DNA from: Gilliamella sp. Lep-s35
GTDB lineage: Bacteria > Pseudomonadota > Gammaproteobacteria > Enterobacterales > Orbaceae
Assembly (NCBI RefSeq): GCF_009795845.1
Contig: NZ_WTEX01000017.1
Location: 1 to 52,119, forward strand
Direction: 5' to 3'
DNA: 52,119 nucleotides
The notes beneath the pieces are model-generated. The model had not been told where the DNA came from and searched no databases. It saw nothing but the letters and a program-made list of their open reading frames with translations. The translations under genes and the position numbers were made by a program. This document shows positions 20,815 through 31,709 of this stretch, in pieces (the stretch's first letter is position 1; each line of letters starts with the position of its first letter).

Positions 20815-21294
20815 ATGTTTATTATTTTTGGTAGTCGTGGTAGAGAAGTTAACGAACGTAGTGGGCAATTTAATTGTCCAAATTGCTGTTCGCAACAAAA
20901 CATTAATACCGATGAAAAACAGCAAAAATACACACAAATAAAAGTAGCAAAATATTTTACGTTGTTTTTTATTCCTATTTTTAGTTATCAAACATTAGGA
21001 CGTTATATCAAGTGTAATGAATGTAATAGTGATTACAATGAAAAAGCGCTTGAATATATACCGCCAACATTTGAAGAACAAATTGCATCATATGTTGAGC
21101 AAGAGTTAAAAAGCGGAACGCCTATTTCAATGTTAGTCAATAAATTAAAAGCGCAAGGGTTGGATGAAAGTCAATCAACAAGTGCAGTTAACAATGTTGT
21201 TAACGGAAATATCGTATCTTGCCATCAGTGCAATATGGACTTTTTAAAAGGCATTGAAAAGTGTCCTTTGTGTGAAGGACATATTAGTAATTAA
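20815..21294 (+). CDS. Zinc-ribbon domain protein of unknown function
   Basis: A 159-residue cytosolic protein with two candidate zinc sites. Cys21/Cys24 (CPNC) pair with Cys67/Cys70 (CNEC) around a hydrophobic strand FTLFFIPIFSYQTLGRYIKC; Cys136/Cys139 (CHQC) pair with Cys150/Cys153 (CPLC). The first half resembles short zinc-ribbon proteins of the zinc_ribbon_15 type. The middle (82-128) looks helical. Start ATG 20815 follows AAGGAGG closely. It lies between miaB and ybeZ, where E. coli has no gene. I do not know its function. Confidence 0.8.
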   Translation: MFIIFGSRGREVNERSGQFNCPNCCSQQNINTDEKQQKYTQIKVAKYFTLFFIPIFSYQTLGRYIKCNECNSDYNEKALEYIPPTFEEQIASYVEQELKSGTPISMLVNKLKAQGLDESQSTSAVNNVVNGNIVSCHQCNMDFLKGIEKCPLCEGHISN

Positions 21295-21318
21295 TATTAA
21301 TGATTAGAGGACTTATCT

Positions 21319-22338
21319 TTGAATATTACGACAAATGAAACCATGTTAGAACCTGCTGATAATCAGCGTCTTAATAGTCTTTGTGGTCCTTATAATGATA
21401 ATATTAAACAGCTAGAGCGCAGACTTGGTATTGAAATTAATCACCGTGGTAATTTATTTGCAATAACGGGTGATAGTATCTGCGTTCAAGCGACTATTGA
21501 TATTTTACAATCTCTTTATAAAAATACTAAAATCAAAGAAAAAGTTGTTGATATTGAGCCTGAACAAATACATCTAGCAATAAAAGAGTCAGGTGTTTTA
21601 CAAAAAAAAAGTGAACACTTACCAGCTTATATTGATCATCAAGGCGGAAAGCTAGTGATGATTAAAACCAAACGGGGTATTATCAAACCTCGAACAGCCA
21701 ACCAAGCCCAATATATTGCCCATGTTTTAGATTATGACATCTCGTTTGGCATAGGGCCTGCAGGAACAGGTAAAACCTATTTAGCGGTGGCAGCAGCAGT
21801 TGATGCGCTCGAAAAACAGCAAATTCGCCGCATTGTACTAACCCGGCCAGCTGTTGAAGCTGGCGAAAAGCTAGGCTTTTTGCCAGGTGATTTAAACCAA
21901 AAAGTGGATCCTTACTTACGTCCACTGTACGATGCCTTATTTGAAATGCTTGGTTTTGAAAAAGTCGAAAAACTGATTGAAAAAAGCGTGATTGAAGTTG
22001 CACCACTTGCCTATATGCGAGGGCGTACCCTTAATGATGCTTTTATTATTCTTGATGAAAGTCAAAACACCACAATTGAACAAATGAAAATGTTTTTAAC
22101 CCGTATCGGCTTTAATTCTAAAGCAGTAATTACTGGTGATATTACCCAAATTGATTTACCTCGCCATCAAAAATCGGGATTACGTCATGCGATTGAAGTA
22201 CTAAGCAAAGTTGATGAAATTAGCTTTAATTTTTTCAATAGCGAAGATGTGGTACGCCATCCAGTAGTAGCTAAAATTGTTAATGCTTATGATAAATGGG
22301 AACAACAACATAAACCACAAACAGAAAAAAGCATTTAG
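21319..22338 (+). CDS. ybeZ: PhoH-like ATPase YbeZ (PhoL)
   Basis: PhoH-family P-loop ATPase thought to work with the endoribonuclease YbeY in rRNA and ribosome maturation. It has 339 residues (E. coli 346). Walker A GPAGTGKT is at 146-153 and FIILDESQNT is Walker B. The start is TTG at 21319 with AGAGGA 7-8 nt upstream; the resulting MNI...LEPADN...LCGP aligns with the E. coli N terminus, so I prefer it over a downstream ATG. miaB-ybeZ synteny is kept but ybeY does not follow. Confidence 0.94.
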   Translation: MNITTNETMLEPADNQRLNSLCGPYNDNIKQLERRLGIEINHRGNLFAITGDSICVQATIDILQSLYKNTKIKEKVVDIEPEQIHLAIKESGVLQKKSEHLPAYIDHQGGKLVMIKTKRGIIKPRTANQAQYIAHVLDYDISFGIGPAGTGKTYLAVAAAVDALEKQQIRRIVLTRPAVEAGEKLGFLPGDLNQKVDPYLRPLYDALFEMLGFEKVEKLIEKSVIEVAPLAYMRGRTLNDAFIILDESQNTTIEQMKMFLTRIGFNSKAVITGDITQIDLPRHQKSGLRHAIEVLSKVDEISFNFFNSEDVVRHPVVAKIVNAYDKWEQQHKPQTEKSI

Positions 22339-22348
22339 TAGAAAGAGT

Positions 22349-24298
22349 ATGATTACCCCTATCTCAAGTAAAAAAAAGAAAACGAATATTCGAGATCATT
22401 CAGCTGAAGCAAACTTGTTTTTACGCCGAGCACTGTTTTCTTTTATTGTGATTATTATTTTGATTATCGTATTGATTACAAAATTAGCTGATTTACAAAT
22501 TTTGAATTATCGTTATTACACAACAAAATCTAATGATAATCGTATCGAAATTATCCCTATTCCACCAAATCGAGGCATGATTTATGATCGTAATGGTACA
22601 CCATTAGCGATTAATAAAATTACTTATCAATTAAATATCATTCCCGATAAAACTAAAAACCTCAAAGAACAATTTGAGGAATTAAAAAAAATTATTGGCT
22701 TGACTGATGAAGATATTGAACTTTTTCAAAAAGAGCGACGCAATTATAGAGCTCATCGCCCAGTACCACTAAAAGATAACTTGACCGAAAAACAAATAGC
22801 TCGTTTTGTGGTAAATCAACATCGTTTTCCGTTTGTTTCCATTGTTGGTATACAGCACCGTTATTATCCTTATGGGGCATCACTGACCCATATTCTTGGT
22901 TATATTTCTAAAATTAATAGTCAAGATAAACAGCGCTTAGAAGATGCAAATAAAACTAGTGATTATGTAGCTACTTTTAATATTGGAAAAATGGGTATAG
23001 AAAAATATTACGAAGATTTATTGCATGGAACTCCTGGTTATGAAAAGGTTGAAGTTAATAGTCGAGGACGCATTGTTCGTCAACTGAATAAAAAACCACC
23101 TCAAGCAGGTGAAGATATCTATTTATCTATTAACCTTAAATTACAACTTTATATTGAGCAATTATTGGCTGGACGTAAAGCAGCGGTAGTAGCTATTGAT
23201 CCTAACAATGGTGAAATTTTAGCTTTAGTTTCTAGTCCAAGTTATGATTCCAACTCATTTGTTGGCGGTATATCGAGTGCTAAATATAGCGAGTTACTAA
23301 AAGATCCTAGTAAACCACTTTTCAATCGTGCTTTATTAGGGACTTATCCACCAGCCTCGACTGTTAAACCATTTATTTCTATTGCAGCCTTAAGTGAAGG
23401 CCTAGTTACACCAAAAAGTGTGGTTAATGATCCAGGTTGGTGGCAATTACCAGGCACAGAACGACGTTATCGTGATTGGCTAAAATCGGGGCATGGTCGA
23501 GTTGATGTATTAAAAGCAATTGAAGAATCGGTTGATACTTATTTTTATCAAGTTGCTTATGATATGGGCATTGATCGCTTAAATTTATGGATGAGTAAAT
23601 TTGGTTATGGTAAGCGAACAGGCATTGATATATCTCCAAACGAAGAAACGCGAGCAGTAATGCCTAGTCGTGAGTGGAAAATAAAACGACATAAAAATTC
23701 TTGGTTGCCAGGTGACACCATTCCAGTTGGTATAGGACAAGGTTATTGGACTGCAACGCCTATCCAAATGGCTAAAGCATTAACAACATTAATTAATAAT
23801 GGTAAAAGTTATACTCCCCATTTTTTATTATATAAAAGGAGTGATATTTTAACTTCAAATAAACATCAACCAATAATTAATCCTGAAAAATATCTAGAAG
23901 ATAATAGCTTAGTTGATGTTAAATCAGATTATTGGGAGCTGTCTAAAGAAGGTATGCATCGAGTTATGTTTGGTGCACGGGGAACAGCACGCAAAATTTA
24001 TACTGATGCAAAATATCAAGCAGCAGGTAAATCGGGAACTGCACAAGTTTATGGCTTAAAGCAAGATGAAATCTATAATGCTCATAAAATTCCAGAACAT
24101 CTGCGTGATCATGCATTGTTTATTGCTTACGCTCCTTATGATAAGCCAAAAATAGCTTTAGCTATTGTTTTAGAAAACGGTGGAGGTGGTAGCTCAAATG
24201 GTGGCGCTGTGGCGCGTAAAATCTTAGATTATTACTTGTTAGGTAATAATTCCACTGAGCTAAATGAACCATTAACCAATACAGGAACAGAGGACTAA
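22349..24298 (+). CDS. mrdA: Penicillin-binding protein 2, elongasome transpeptidase
   Basis: Class B PBP that cross-links peptidoglycan during lateral elongation with RodA. From ATG 22349 it has 649 residues (E. coli 633). Order: basic cytoplasmic N terminus, one membrane helix ([17 protein letters not shown]), the PBP dimer domain starting [15 protein letters not shown], and the transpeptidase domain with the SxxK serine in PPASTVKPF and the KTG-type motif in [11 protein letters not shown]. Two bases separate it from mrdB. Its start is just after the ybeZ stop. Confidence 0.96.
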   Translation: MITPISSKKKKTNIRDHSAEANLFLRRALFSFIVIIILIIVLITKLADLQILNYRYYTTKSNDNRIEIIPIPPNRGMIYDRNGTPLAINKITYQLNIIPDKTKNLKEQFEELKKIIGLTDEDIELFQKERRNYRAHRPVPLKDNLTEKQIARFVVNQHRFPFVSIVGIQHRYYPYGASLTHILGYISKINSQDKQRLEDANKTSDYVATFNIGKMGIEKYYEDLLHGTPGYEKVEVNSRGRIVRQLNKKPPQAGEDIYLSINLKLQLYIEQLLAGRKAAVVAIDPNNGEILALVSSPSYDSNSFVGGISSAKYSELLKDPSKPLFNRALLGTYPPASTVKPFISIAALSEGLVTPKSVVNDPGWWQLPGTERRYRDWLKSGHGRVDVLKAIEESVDTYFYQVAYDMGIDRLNLWMSKFGYGKRTGIDISPNEETRAVMPSREWKIKRHKNSWLPGDTIPVGIGQGYWTATPIQMAKALTTLINNGKSYTPHFLLYKRSDILTSNKHQPIINPEKYLEDNSLVDVKSDYWELSKEGMHRVMFGARGTARKIYTDAKYQAAGKSGTAQVYGLKQDEIYNAHKIPEHLRDHALFIAYAPYDKPKIALAIVLENGGGGSSNGGAVARKILDYYLLGNNSTELNEPLTNTGTED

Positions 24299-24300
24299 TA

Positions 24301-25407
24301 ATGAATAATATTAAAAAGAGTTTTTGGCAAAAAATACATATTGATCCCCTGTTTTTTTTATTTATTACGTTATTGCTTGGCTATAGTCTTTATATTCTTT
24401 GGAGTGCCACAGGGCAAAGTGTCGATATGATACAAAAACGAGTAATACAAATATTGCTTGGTTTTGTTGTGATGATAGTGCTAGCACAGTTTTCACCCAG
24501 AACTTATGAAAAATGGGCGCCGTATCTATATGTTGTTTGTATTTTGATTTTATTACTGGTGGATATTTTTGGTTATACTAGTAAAGGTGCACAACGTTGG
24601 TTGGATTTAGGAGGGGTGCGTTTTCAACCTTCTGAAATTGCTAAAATAGCTGTACCACTAATGGTTGCTAAATTTATTCACCGAGATGGGTGTCCACCGC
24701 CATTTAAAACTACGCTACAAACACTTACCATAATTGGTGTACCAACATTACTGGTTGCTATGCAACCCGATTTAGGGACTGCTATATTAATTATCATGTC
24801 AGGTATTTTTATTATATTTTTAGCAGGCATAAACTGGCGTTATATTCTTATTGCGCTAATTTTAATTGCTATATTTTTACCTATTATGTGGTTCCATTTA
24901 ATGCATGATTATCAGCAAAAACGCGTACTTATATTCATCAATCCTGAACTGGACCCAAACGGAGCTGGCTATCATATTATTCAATCTAAAACAGCAATTG
25001 GATCGGGTGGTATATGGGGAAAAGGTTGGCTTGAAGGCACACAATCGCAACTTGAATTTTTACCTGAGCGACATACCGACTTTATTTTTTCAGTTATCGC
25101 TGAAGAGTTTGGTTTTATTGGCTCTATTATTTTATTAATTTTGTTTTTATGTTTAATTGTGCGAGGGCTGTTTATTGCTTCGCAGGCGCAAACAACCTTT
25201 GGACGGATCCTTTCTGGTGGGCTTATTTTAGTCTTTTTTATTTATGTGTTTATTAATATTGGTATGGTTAGTGGAATATTGCCAGTAGTTGGTGTACCAT
25301 TACCGCTAATAAGTTATGGTGGCTCTTCTTTAGTGGTCTTAATGGCTGGTTTTGGCATTATTATGTCTATCCACACACATCGATACATGTTATCTAAAAA
25401 TATTTAA
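24301..25407 (+). CDS. mrdB: Peptidoglycan glycosyltransferase RodA
   Basis: SEDS-family glycosyltransferase that polymerises lipid II with PBP2 in the Rod complex. It has 368 residues (E. coli 370) and about ten membrane helices. SEDS signatures: [17 protein letters not shown] near 98-114, QPDLGTA near 155 and the C-terminal [16 protein letters not shown]. It is immediately downstream of mrdA and 14 bp before dacA, forming an mrdA-mrdB-dacA unit; E. coli has rlpA before dacA, which is missing here. Confidence 0.97.
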   Translation: MNNIKKSFWQKIHIDPLFFLFITLLLGYSLYILWSATGQSVDMIQKRVIQILLGFVVMIVLAQFSPRTYEKWAPYLYVVCILILLLVDIFGYTSKGAQRWLDLGGVRFQPSEIAKIAVPLMVAKFIHRDGCPPPFKTTLQTLTIIGVPTLLVAMQPDLGTAILIIMSGIFIIFLAGINWRYILIALILIAIFLPIMWFHLMHDYQQKRVLIFINPELDPNGAGYHIIQSKTAIGSGGIWGKGWLEGTQSQLEFLPERHTDFIFSVIAEEFGFIGSIILLILFLCLIVRGLFIASQAQTTFGRILSGGLILVFFIYVFINIGMVSGILPVVGVPLPLISYGGSSLVVLMAGFGIIMSIHTHRYMLSKNI

Positions 25408-25421
25408 CGGAATTTAAATAA

Positions 25422-26603
25422 ATGAAAAAGAAATTTAAATTATCTTTTGCTTTATTAGTGCTTACAATTTGTTCATCAGTATCAGCTGAAATCGCTTTCC
25501 CTATTCCTGCTATTCCACAATTAGACGCTGAAGCTTATATTTTAATTGATGCAAAATCAGGTGAAATTTTAGCTCAATATAATGCCGAGCAGCAGCGCGA
25601 TCCGGCAAGCTTAACTAAAATGATGACCAGTTATGTGGTGGGGCAAGCATTACAATCAGGTCGCATAAAAAATGATGATATGGTTGTTGTCAGTAAAGAT
25701 GCATGGGCAACGGGCAACCCTGTTTTAAAAGGATCATCATTGATGTTTTTAGAGGTCGGTAAAACAGTATCAGTTTCTGATCTTAATAAAGGTATTATCA
25801 TCCAATCTGGCAACGATGCTTGTATTGCAATGGCAGAACATGTTGCAGGAAGCCAAGGTGCATTTGTTAACCTAATGAATGATTATGCAAAAAAAATTGG
25901 GTTAAACCATACACATTTTGAAACCGTTCATGGGCTTGATGCGCCAGGGCAATACACAACAGCTAAAGACATGGCTTTTTTAGGGCAAGCATTGATTCGT
26001 GATTTACCAGAAGAATATTCTATTTATAAACAAAAAGAATTTACCTATACCCTATCAAAACCACAACTTAATCGAAATGGATTACTTTGGGATACCACAT
26101 TAAACGTTGATGGAATAAAAACAGGACATACTAATGCTGCTGGCTATAACTTAGTTGCTTCAGCGGTTGATGGCAATACTCGTTTAATCTCAGCGGTACT
26201 AGGTGGACGAACCTTTAAAGGGCGTGAAGCAGAAAGTAAAAAGCTCTTAGTCTGGGGTTTCCGCTTCTTTGAAACCGCAAATCCTGTAAAAGCAGGTAAT
26301 CCACTTGCGACTGAATCAATTTGGTATGGTGATCAAAACAAAATTCAACTTGGTTCACTTAATGGCGCTTATGTAACGGTTCCAAAAGGTCGTTCTGCGG
26401 ATGTACAAGTTAAATATACAATCGATGATTATATCTATGCCCCAATCACTAAAGGCAATACAGTGGGCAAAATGCAATTTTTATTAGACGGCAAAGTTAT
26501 CAACGAACAACCACTTGTTGCTTTACAGAATATAGAACAAACAGGATTCTTTGGTGGAATATGGGATTGGATAGGTTTGCAGTTCCATAAGTTATTTAAC
26601 TAG
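25422..26603 (+). CDS. dacA: D-alanyl-D-alanine carboxypeptidase (PBP5/6 type)
   Basis: Class C PBP that trims the terminal D-Ala of peptidoglycan pentapeptides. It has 393 residues (E. coli 403). A signal peptide ends at about SVSA22. Active-site motifs: SLTK (63-66), SGN (129-131) and KTG in [13 protein letters not shown]-terminal beta domain is followed by an amphipathic anchor [16 protein letters not shown], which docks PBP5 to the inner membrane. It is the last gene of the elongasome unit. Confidence 0.95.
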   Translation: MKKKFKLSFALLVLTICSSVSAEIAFPIPAIPQLDAEAYILIDAKSGEILAQYNAEQQRDPASLTKMMTSYVVGQALQSGRIKNDDMVVVSKDAWATGNPVLKGSSLMFLEVGKTVSVSDLNKGIIIQSGNDACIAMAEHVAGSQGAFVNLMNDYAKKIGLNHTHFETVHGLDAPGQYTTAKDMAFLGQALIRDLPEEYSIYKQKEFTYTLSKPQLNRNGLLWDTTLNVDGIKTGHTNAAGYNLVASAVDGNTRLISAVLGGRTFKGREAESKKLLVWGFRFFETANPVKAGNPLATESIWYGDQNKIQLGSLNGAYVTVPKGRSADVQVKYTIDDYIYAPITKGNTVGKMQFLLDGKVINEQPLVALQNIEQTGFFGGIWDWIGLQFHKLFN

Positions 26604-26615
26604 TTTTTATTGCTA

Positions 26616-26645
26616 TTGTTCTGTAAGAATAAGCTTACAGAACAA
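26616..26645 (+). terminator. Hairpin after dacA
   Basis: Perfect 12-bp arms TTGTTCTGTAAG (26616-26627) and CTTACAGAACAA (26634-26645) with a 6-nt loop, 13 nt after the dacA stop. There is no U-tract on the plus side, so it may protect the 3' end or terminate weakly. Confidence 0.5.
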
Positions 26646-26701
26646 CCTTATCCTCATCAAAATAATATTATCTGGTCAACAGAACAAAGAAAAATAACCC
26701 A

Positions 26702-26748
26702 ATTCTGTCAAAAAGTTTCAGGAAAGCATAACGTTTAAGTAAAAAAAC
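26702..26748 (+). repeat. Dispersed intergenic repeat, copy C
   Basis: TGTCAAAAAGTTTCAGG, then 9 nt, then CGTTTAAGTAAAAAAAC. It is the closest copy to the apparent consensus and lies between dacA and the yagU-like gene. The rest of the 320-bp gap (26604-26922) has the dacA hairpin and no coding frame. Confidence 0.5.
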
Positions 26749-26922
26749 AAAAAATTCTGTTTAAATTGATAAAAATTAACTATCCGAAAACACTTTATAA
26801 ATAATTCCACCAATTATTACAATAACTTTTACTCCCTCCAATCTTATTTATTTTTCTTTTATCCAAAATTGCATAGGAGTATAATTTGAATATATATTTA
26901 TTATAACAATGGAAACTTAAGT

Positions 26923-27477
26923 ATGTTTGGAAATAAAACAAATCGTCAAGTAATTATTTGGACAACAATCATTGGTGGTTTTATTAGTGCTTTAGTTAAA
27001 TGGGGATCAGAGGTTAATATGCCACCGCGCGTTCCAGGTGAAATTTCGCCACCAGCGGCACATATTGATGCATGGCTCGGTTGGCTAGGGATTGATTCTC
27101 ATTCACTAGATTATATTTATCAAACAGCGACTGTTTCTGGTGCTGTTACGCTTTATCACTGGTTATTCAGTTTTGCTTTTGCCTTTGTTTATGTAGCAGG
27201 TGCGTATTACTGGAATAAAATCCGCCTATGGTATGGCGCTGTTTATGGTACGGTTATTACTATCTCTATGCATGGCTTTTTAATTCCATTACTTGGTTTT
27301 CGTCACCCCGCTTATGATGCCGAAGGTACAGTTGGTTGGTTATGGAATTTAAATGGTTATGAGCTTTGGAGCGAAATTTTAGGTCATATTTATTGGGGAG
27401 CATCGATCGAAGTATGTATGATTGCAGTACTTGCTCACTTTTCAAGACCTATTCATGGCGAGTGGCGTCAAAAATGA
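26923..27477 (+). CDS. YagU-like DUF1440 inner-membrane protein
   Basis: A 184-residue protein with four predicted membrane segments: VIIWTTIIGGFISALV near 9-25, ALYHWLFSFAFAFVYVAGAYY near 76-97, YGAVYGTVITISMHGFLIPLLG near 105-126 and LGHIYWGASIEVCMIAVL near 152-170. KWGSEVNMPPRVP matches the E. coli YagU signature KWGAEVPLPPRSP, and the C-terminal EILGHIYW matches EIFGHLVW. YagU has been linked to acid resistance in E. coli; that role is uncertain here. It stands alone with its own terminator. Confidence 0.78.
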   Translation: MFGNKTNRQVIIWTTIIGGFISALVKWGSEVNMPPRVPGEISPPAAHIDAWLGWLGIDSHSLDYIYQTATVSGAVTLYHWLFSFAFAFVYVAGAYYWNKIRLWYGAVYGTVITISMHGFLIPLLGFRHPAYDAEGTVGWLWNLNGYELWSEILGHIYWGASIEVCMIAVLAHFSRPIHGEWRQK

Positions 27478-27500
27478 TTTAAAGTTATAGAATTAGTAAT

Positions 27501-27537
27501 AAATCCTACTATTTAGTGATAGTGGGATTTTTTATTT
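27501..27537 (+). terminator. Rho-independent terminator after the yagU-like gene
   Basis: AAATCCTACTA (27501-27511) pairs with TAGTGGGATTT (27520-27530), with one G-U pair and an 8-nt loop, followed by a T-rich run. Confidence 0.8.
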
Positions 27538-27540
27538 TAT

Positions 27541-27565
27541 TTGATATAAAAAAAAACTATATCAA
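27541..27565. promoter_or_regulatory. LysR-type operator candidate upstream of metE
   Basis: Arms TTGATAT (27541-27547) and ATATCAA (27559-27565) flank 11 nt, the T-N11-A geometry of LysR-type regulators, about 87 bp before metE. MetR, a LysR-type protein, activates metE in E. coli, but the arms do not match the TGAA-N5-TTCA consensus, so the assignment is tentative. Confidence 0.3.
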
Positions 27566-27651
27566 CCAATAAAAAACAAGAATTATTCAATATCAATTTT
27601 TTTTGTTATCTTTTTTATCACTAAAGAAAAACGATAAAAAGGAAATAAAAA

Positions 27652-29925
27652 ATGAATACTGCTGTTATTGGATACCCTCGAGTTGGTAAACTTCGTGAAC
27701 TTAAATTTGCAACAGAAGCCTATTTTAAAGGTAATAAAACACAAGCTGAATTATTAAACGAAGCTAAAGCGCTACGTGCTGAACATTTAAAGCAACAAGC
27801 GTCACAAAAAATCGCGTTTATTTCATCTAATGATTTTTCATTTTATGATGCGGTATTAGATACAGCATGTTTACTTAATGTCATTCCACAACGTTACCAA
27901 GATCTTGGTTTGCCTGAACTTGACCGCTATTTTGCGATGGCGCGTGGTTATCAAGGCGTAAAAGGCGACGTTCGTGCGCTTGCAATGAAAAAATGGTTTA
28001 ACACCAATTACCACTATTTAGTACCTGAAATTGAAGATTCAGTACAAATCAAATTAGCGGGCTGTAAACCATTTGACGAATATCAAGAAGCTAAAGCACT
28101 AGGCATTCAAACCAAACCAGTTGTGGTTGGGCCATTAACATTTTTTAAATTAGCGCAGTATTTAGGTAAAAAACAGCTTGTTGATTTTAAAGCCGATATT
28201 ATTAAAGCTTATCAAGACATCATCCAAAAATTCACAACACTTGGTGCTGAGTGGATCCAAATTGATGAACCTATTTTAGTCACTGACCTAAATAAAGACG
28301 ATATCGCTTTATTTACCGAACTTTATCAAGCCATTTTATCGGTAAAAGGACAAACTAAGATTGTTTTACAAACTTATTTTGGTGATATACGTGATTGTTA
28401 TAAAGAACTTATCGCTTTACCTTTTGATGGTATTGGACTTGATTTTGTTGAAGGTAAACAGTCATTAACTTTGCTTGAAAATAATGGCTTTCCTGCTGAT
28501 AAAGTGTTATTTGCTGGTGTGGTTAATGGCAAAAATATTTGGAAAAACAATTACCAAAAAACCTTAGCATTACTTGGTAAAATCAAACAAAAAGCCGCAA
28601 ATATTGTAATCAATACTTCTTGTTCATTACTGCATGTTCCTTATACATTGCAAAATGAGACCAAATTAACCATTCAACAACGTGCTTATTTTGCTTTTGC
28701 TCAAGAAAAGCTACAAGAACTTGCTGAACTTGGTCAATTATTTAAAGAAGCAAACGCTGAAAATAATGCCGCTTATAAAGCTAACCAAACATTATTTACT
28801 CGTGAGCGTGAGGGCGCAAACCAAGCGGTACGTCAAAAAGTGGCTGCATTAAAAGATTCAGACTTTACTCGTTTACCTGAATTTTCAGTGCGTGAAGAGG
28901 CGCAGAAAAAGGCCTTTAATTTGCCACTATTACCAACCACTACAATTGGATCATTCCCACAAACGCCTGATGTACGTTTAAATCGTGCAAAATTCAAAAA
29001 AGGCGAAATTTGCTTAAATGAATATACTGAATTTAATAAACAAAAAATTGCGCAGTGCATCAAATTACAAGAAGAAATTGGCATTGATGTGTTAGTTCAT
29101 GGTGAATTTGAACGTAATGACATGGTCGAATATTTTGGCGAAAGTTTGAATGGCTTTGTCTTTACTGAAAAAGCATGGGTACAATCTTATGGTACACGTT
29201 GCGTTAAGCCACCAATTGTTTGGGGTGATATTTCACGCTCTAAACCGATTACCGTTGAATATTCAAAATATGCACAAAGCCTGACTGATAAACCAGTAAA
29301 AGGCATGTTAACAGGCCCTGTGACTATTCTTAATTGGTCATTCCCACGGGAAGATATTTCACAAAAAGAATCAGTATTCCAAATTGGATTGGCTATTGGT
29401 GATGAAGTGTTAGATCTTGAAGCTGCAGGCATTAAAGTTATCCAAATTGACGAAGCTGCATTAAAAGAAAAACTACCACTACGTAAAGCCGATTGGAACA
29501 GTGAATACCTTGATTGGGCGATCCCTGCATTTAGATTGGTACACAGCAAAGTACAAGCTGATACGCAAATCCACACCCATATGTGTTATAGCGAATTTGC
29601 TGATATTATTAAAGATATTGATGCAATGGACGCTGATGTTATTTCGTTCGAGGCTTCTCGCTCTAATTTACAATTGATTGATGTACTAAATGCAAACAAT
29701 TTTAAAACCGAAGTGGGGCCAGGGGTTTACGACATCCATTCACCACGCGTACCACCAGTAGCCGAAATCAAAGCAACGATTGAAAAGTTACTAGCGAAGA
29801 TTGATAACCAAAAATTATGGATCAATCCAGACTGCGGCTTAAAAACGCGTGGCGAGAAAGAAGTGGTTGAAAGCTTGCAACACCTTGTTCAAGCCACTTT
29901 AGAAGTAAGAAAAACACTGAACTAA
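27652..29925 (+). CDS. metE: Cobalamin-independent methionine synthase
   Basis: Transfers the methyl group of 5-methyl-THF-triglutamate to homocysteine. It has 757 residues (E. coli 753). The N-terminal domain opens with [14 protein letters not shown]. The C-terminal catalytic domain has [26 protein letters not shown], and zinc ligands in HTHMCYSEF and NPDCGLKTR. It precedes metF on the same strand, the direct supplier of its methyl donor; E. coli keeps these genes apart. An AAAGGA ribosome site lies before the ATG. Confidence 0.98.
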   Translation: MNTAVIGYPRVGKLRELKFATEAYFKGNKTQAELLNEAKALRAEHLKQQASQKIAFISSNDFSFYDAVLDTACLLNVIPQRYQDLGLPELDRYFAMARGYQGVKGDVRALAMKKWFNTNYHYLVPEIEDSVQIKLAGCKPFDEYQEAKALGIQTKPVVVGPLTFFKLAQYLGKKQLVDFKADIIKAYQDIIQKFTTLGAEWIQIDEPILVTDLNKDDIALFTELYQAILSVKGQTKIVLQTYFGDIRDCYKELIALPFDGIGLDFVEGKQSLTLLENNGFPADKVLFAGVVNGKNIWKNNYQKTLALLGKIKQKAANIVINTSCSLLHVPYTLQNETKLTIQQRAYFAFAQEKLQELAELGQLFKEANAENNAAYKANQTLFTREREGANQAVRQKVAALKDSDFTRLPEFSVREEAQKKAFNLPLLPTTTIGSFPQTPDVRLNRAKFKKGEICLNEYTEFNKQKIAQCIKLQEEIGIDVLVHGEFERNDMVEYFGESLNGFVFTEKAWVQSYGTRCVKPPIVWGDISRSKPITVEYSKYAQSLTDKPVKGMLTGPVTILNWSFPREDISQKESVFQIGLAIGDEVLDLEAAGIKVIQIDEAALKEKLPLRKADWNSEYLDWAIPAFRLVHSKVQADTQIHTHMCYSEFADIIKDIDAMDADVISFEASRSNLQLIDVLNANNFKTEVGPGVYDIHSPRVPPVAEIKATIEKLLAKIDNQKLWINPDCGLKTRGEKEVVESLQHLVQATLEVRKTLN

Positions 29926-29986
29926 GCACTGTTTTTACAAAGTTATTGTGTTTTTTTAATGCATTGAACTTTGCTTAGCTTTACAC

Positions 29987-30012
29987 TTCCGCCGCCTATT
30001 TTGGCGGCGGAA
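29987..30012 (+). terminator. GC-rich hairpin between metE and metF
   Basis: Perfect arms TTCCGCCGCC (29987-29996) and GGCGGCGGAA (30003-30012) with a 6-nt loop. No U-run follows on the plus strand, so it may lower read-through into metF or stabilise the metE 3' end rather than terminate fully. Confidence 0.6.
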
Positions 30013-30056
30013 ACGTCAATAAGGGAAATAAGCGACCTAACCAATGGATAAAATAA

Positions 30057-30932
30057 ATGAAAACAAATCTATTATTTAATAAAAAAACTGTTTTCTCCTT
30101 TGAGGTTTTTCCACCTAAAAAAAACTCGCCATTAGAGACAATTTATAGCACCTTACGGGAACTTGGCTACTTCAAACCTGACTTTATCAGTGTCACTTAT
30201 GGTGCAGGTGGTAGCTTAAATGGCCAAACCACCATTGATATTGCCCACTCACTCAAACACACTTATGGCATTGAAAGCGTTGCTCATTTGCCGGGGATTA
30301 ATTTTGATAAAGCTGAAATGCAAAAAATCCTACATGACCTTAAATGTGCAGGAGTTGATAATGTGCTTGCTTTGCGTGGTGACATCAGCCCGAATGTGCA
30401 ACCTAAAGATGACTTTCGCTTTGCCAGTGAACTGGTGACATTCATTAAAGAAAACGGTGATTTTAACGTGATTGGCGCATGCTATCCCGAAGGACACCTT
30501 GAAGCAGCAACACTAAAACAAGATCTGCTCCATTTAAAAGAAAAGGTCAATGCAGGTACCGATCAACTTATTTCACAGCTATTTTTTGATAATGACTACT
30601 TTTATGCCTTTTTAGATAAAGCTCGTGATATTGGCATTAATGTGCCAATAGAAGCAGGTATTATGCCAGTAACTAATAAAAACCAAATTGAGCGCATGGT
30701 GTCTATGTGTGGGGTGAATTTACCTAAAAAATTCAAACAAATGATGGCAAAATACGAACATCATCCAGAAGCATTTCGTGATGCTGGCATTGCTTACGCA
30801 ATTGATCAGATTGTTGATTTGGTTTCGCAAGATGTCGATGGCATTCACTTATACACCATGAACAATAGCTACATAGCAAGACGCATTAGCGAAGCAGTAT
30901 CTACATTGCTAGCGGTACCAAAATCGGAATAG
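30057..30932 (+). CDS. metF: 5,10-methylenetetrahydrofolate reductase
   Basis: FAD enzyme reducing 5,10-methylene-THF to the 5-methyl-THF used by MetE. It has 291 residues (E. coli 296). FSFEVFPPKK near the N terminus carries the catalytic Glu; SVTYGAGGS, LALRGD and GACYPEGHLEA are family signatures; the C-terminal GIHLYTMN is typical. It is 131 bp downstream of metE, behind a GC-rich hairpin. Confidence 0.97.
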   Translation: MKTNLLFNKKTVFSFEVFPPKKNSPLETIYSTLRELGYFKPDFISVTYGAGGSLNGQTTIDIAHSLKHTYGIESVAHLPGINFDKAEMQKILHDLKCAGVDNVLALRGDISPNVQPKDDFRFASELVTFIKENGDFNVIGACYPEGHLEAATLKQDLLHLKEKVNAGTDQLISQLFFDNDYFYAFLDKARDIGINVPIEAGIMPVTNKNQIERMVSMCGVNLPKKFKQMMAKYEHHPEAFRDAGIAYAIDQIVDLVSQDVDGIHLYTMNNSYIARRISEAVSTLLAVPKSE

Positions 30933-30972
30933 TGAATATAAAAACAGGAAAGTATAAACAATGATTTATAAT

Positions 30973-31049
<77 letters not shown>

Positions 31050-31063
31050 TCAAAGTGATAGAT

Positions 31064-31091
31064 ATCTTATAGTAATAAAATAATAAAGCAA
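31064..31091 (-). promoter_or_regulatory. Candidate promoter of the initiator tRNA gene
   Basis: On the minus strand TTGCTT (31086-31091), a 16-bp spacer and TAAGAT (31064-31069) lie 15 bp upstream of the tRNA 5' end. Moderate match to sigma-70. Confidence 0.4.
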
Positions 31092-31213
31092 GGACTATTT
31101 AGCTAAAATTTGCTATTTTTAAAAATTATTGAGTAAATACAGATTATTTTTCACATAAATACAAAATTAAATAAAATTTTTTAACAATAACTTTAGTTTT
31201 TTGTTAAAGCTCA

Positions 31214-31324
31214 TGTAGAAATTCCTCGCGTTGTTTACAGTAATTTGAAAAACACTGTAATAAATATCCATAAAAAAAACAATTAACGTCTTATCACAAA
31301 CAAAATATGGGCTGATATTATAAA
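31214..31324 (+). repeat. 112-bp inverted repeat, left copy
   Basis: About 94% identical by eye to the reverse complement of 35049-35160. It begins TGTAGAAATTCCTCGCG and ends GGGCTGATATTATAAA. No coding frame is evident. It directly abuts the transposase remnant that follows. Confidence 0.85.
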
Positions 31325-31673
31325 GAAAATAACTGTCACCAATTTGGCTAAACGCTTTATAGCCAGTAGCCTAGCCATTTATAATGAGCTAAAAAAGCCC
31401 GATGAAATTTTTTTGTCCTTTTAATTAGTAAATAGTAAACAAGCAAAAATTTTGCCAACTCACCTTCCAACAAACCAATGGAAAAACTACAAGGATGATA
31501 CTAACTTTGAATTGAGGTGTAGCATAATCAGCAATTATTTAGTTGATGCAAAGGATAGACAATAAAAACTTAAATGATTGATTAATTTTTATAATACGGT
31601 TAAACCGCATAAAACGATTTCAGGAAAAACGCCTTATGCGGTTTTAGCAGATTATTTTAACCATGAAGTGTAA
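31323..31673 (+). pseudogene. Degenerate integrase-core transposase remnant, copy 1
   Basis: Starts with an HTH-like segment translating to KKITVTNLAKRFIASSLAI and ends with TVKPHKTISGKTPYAVLADY...FNHEV then a stop (31596-31673). The end resembles the PH...GKTP C terminus of IS481/IS3-type transposases. The two parts share a frame, but the middle has stops and is far too short for the DDE core, so it is an internally deleted relic. A second relic with the same two ends is at 47322-47650, and similarity continues past the stop (AACTTGGTGTTTT). Confidence 0.65.
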
Positions 31674-31709
31674 ACAACTTGGTGTTTTCCTACAGGTTTT
31701 ATTAGTAAA

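Noticed and set aside
21683-22006. 107-codon minus-strand frame inside ybeZ
   Set aside because: Antisense of a conserved ATPase with no ribosome site or recognisable motif.
27541-27651. SAM or cobalamin riboswitch upstream of metE
   Set aside because: The interval is short and AT-rich with no riboswitch core sequence; only a LysR-like dyad is visible.
29987-30012. metE-metF hairpin as a full intrinsic terminator
   Set aside because: The GC-rich stem is strong but no U-tract follows on the plus strand.
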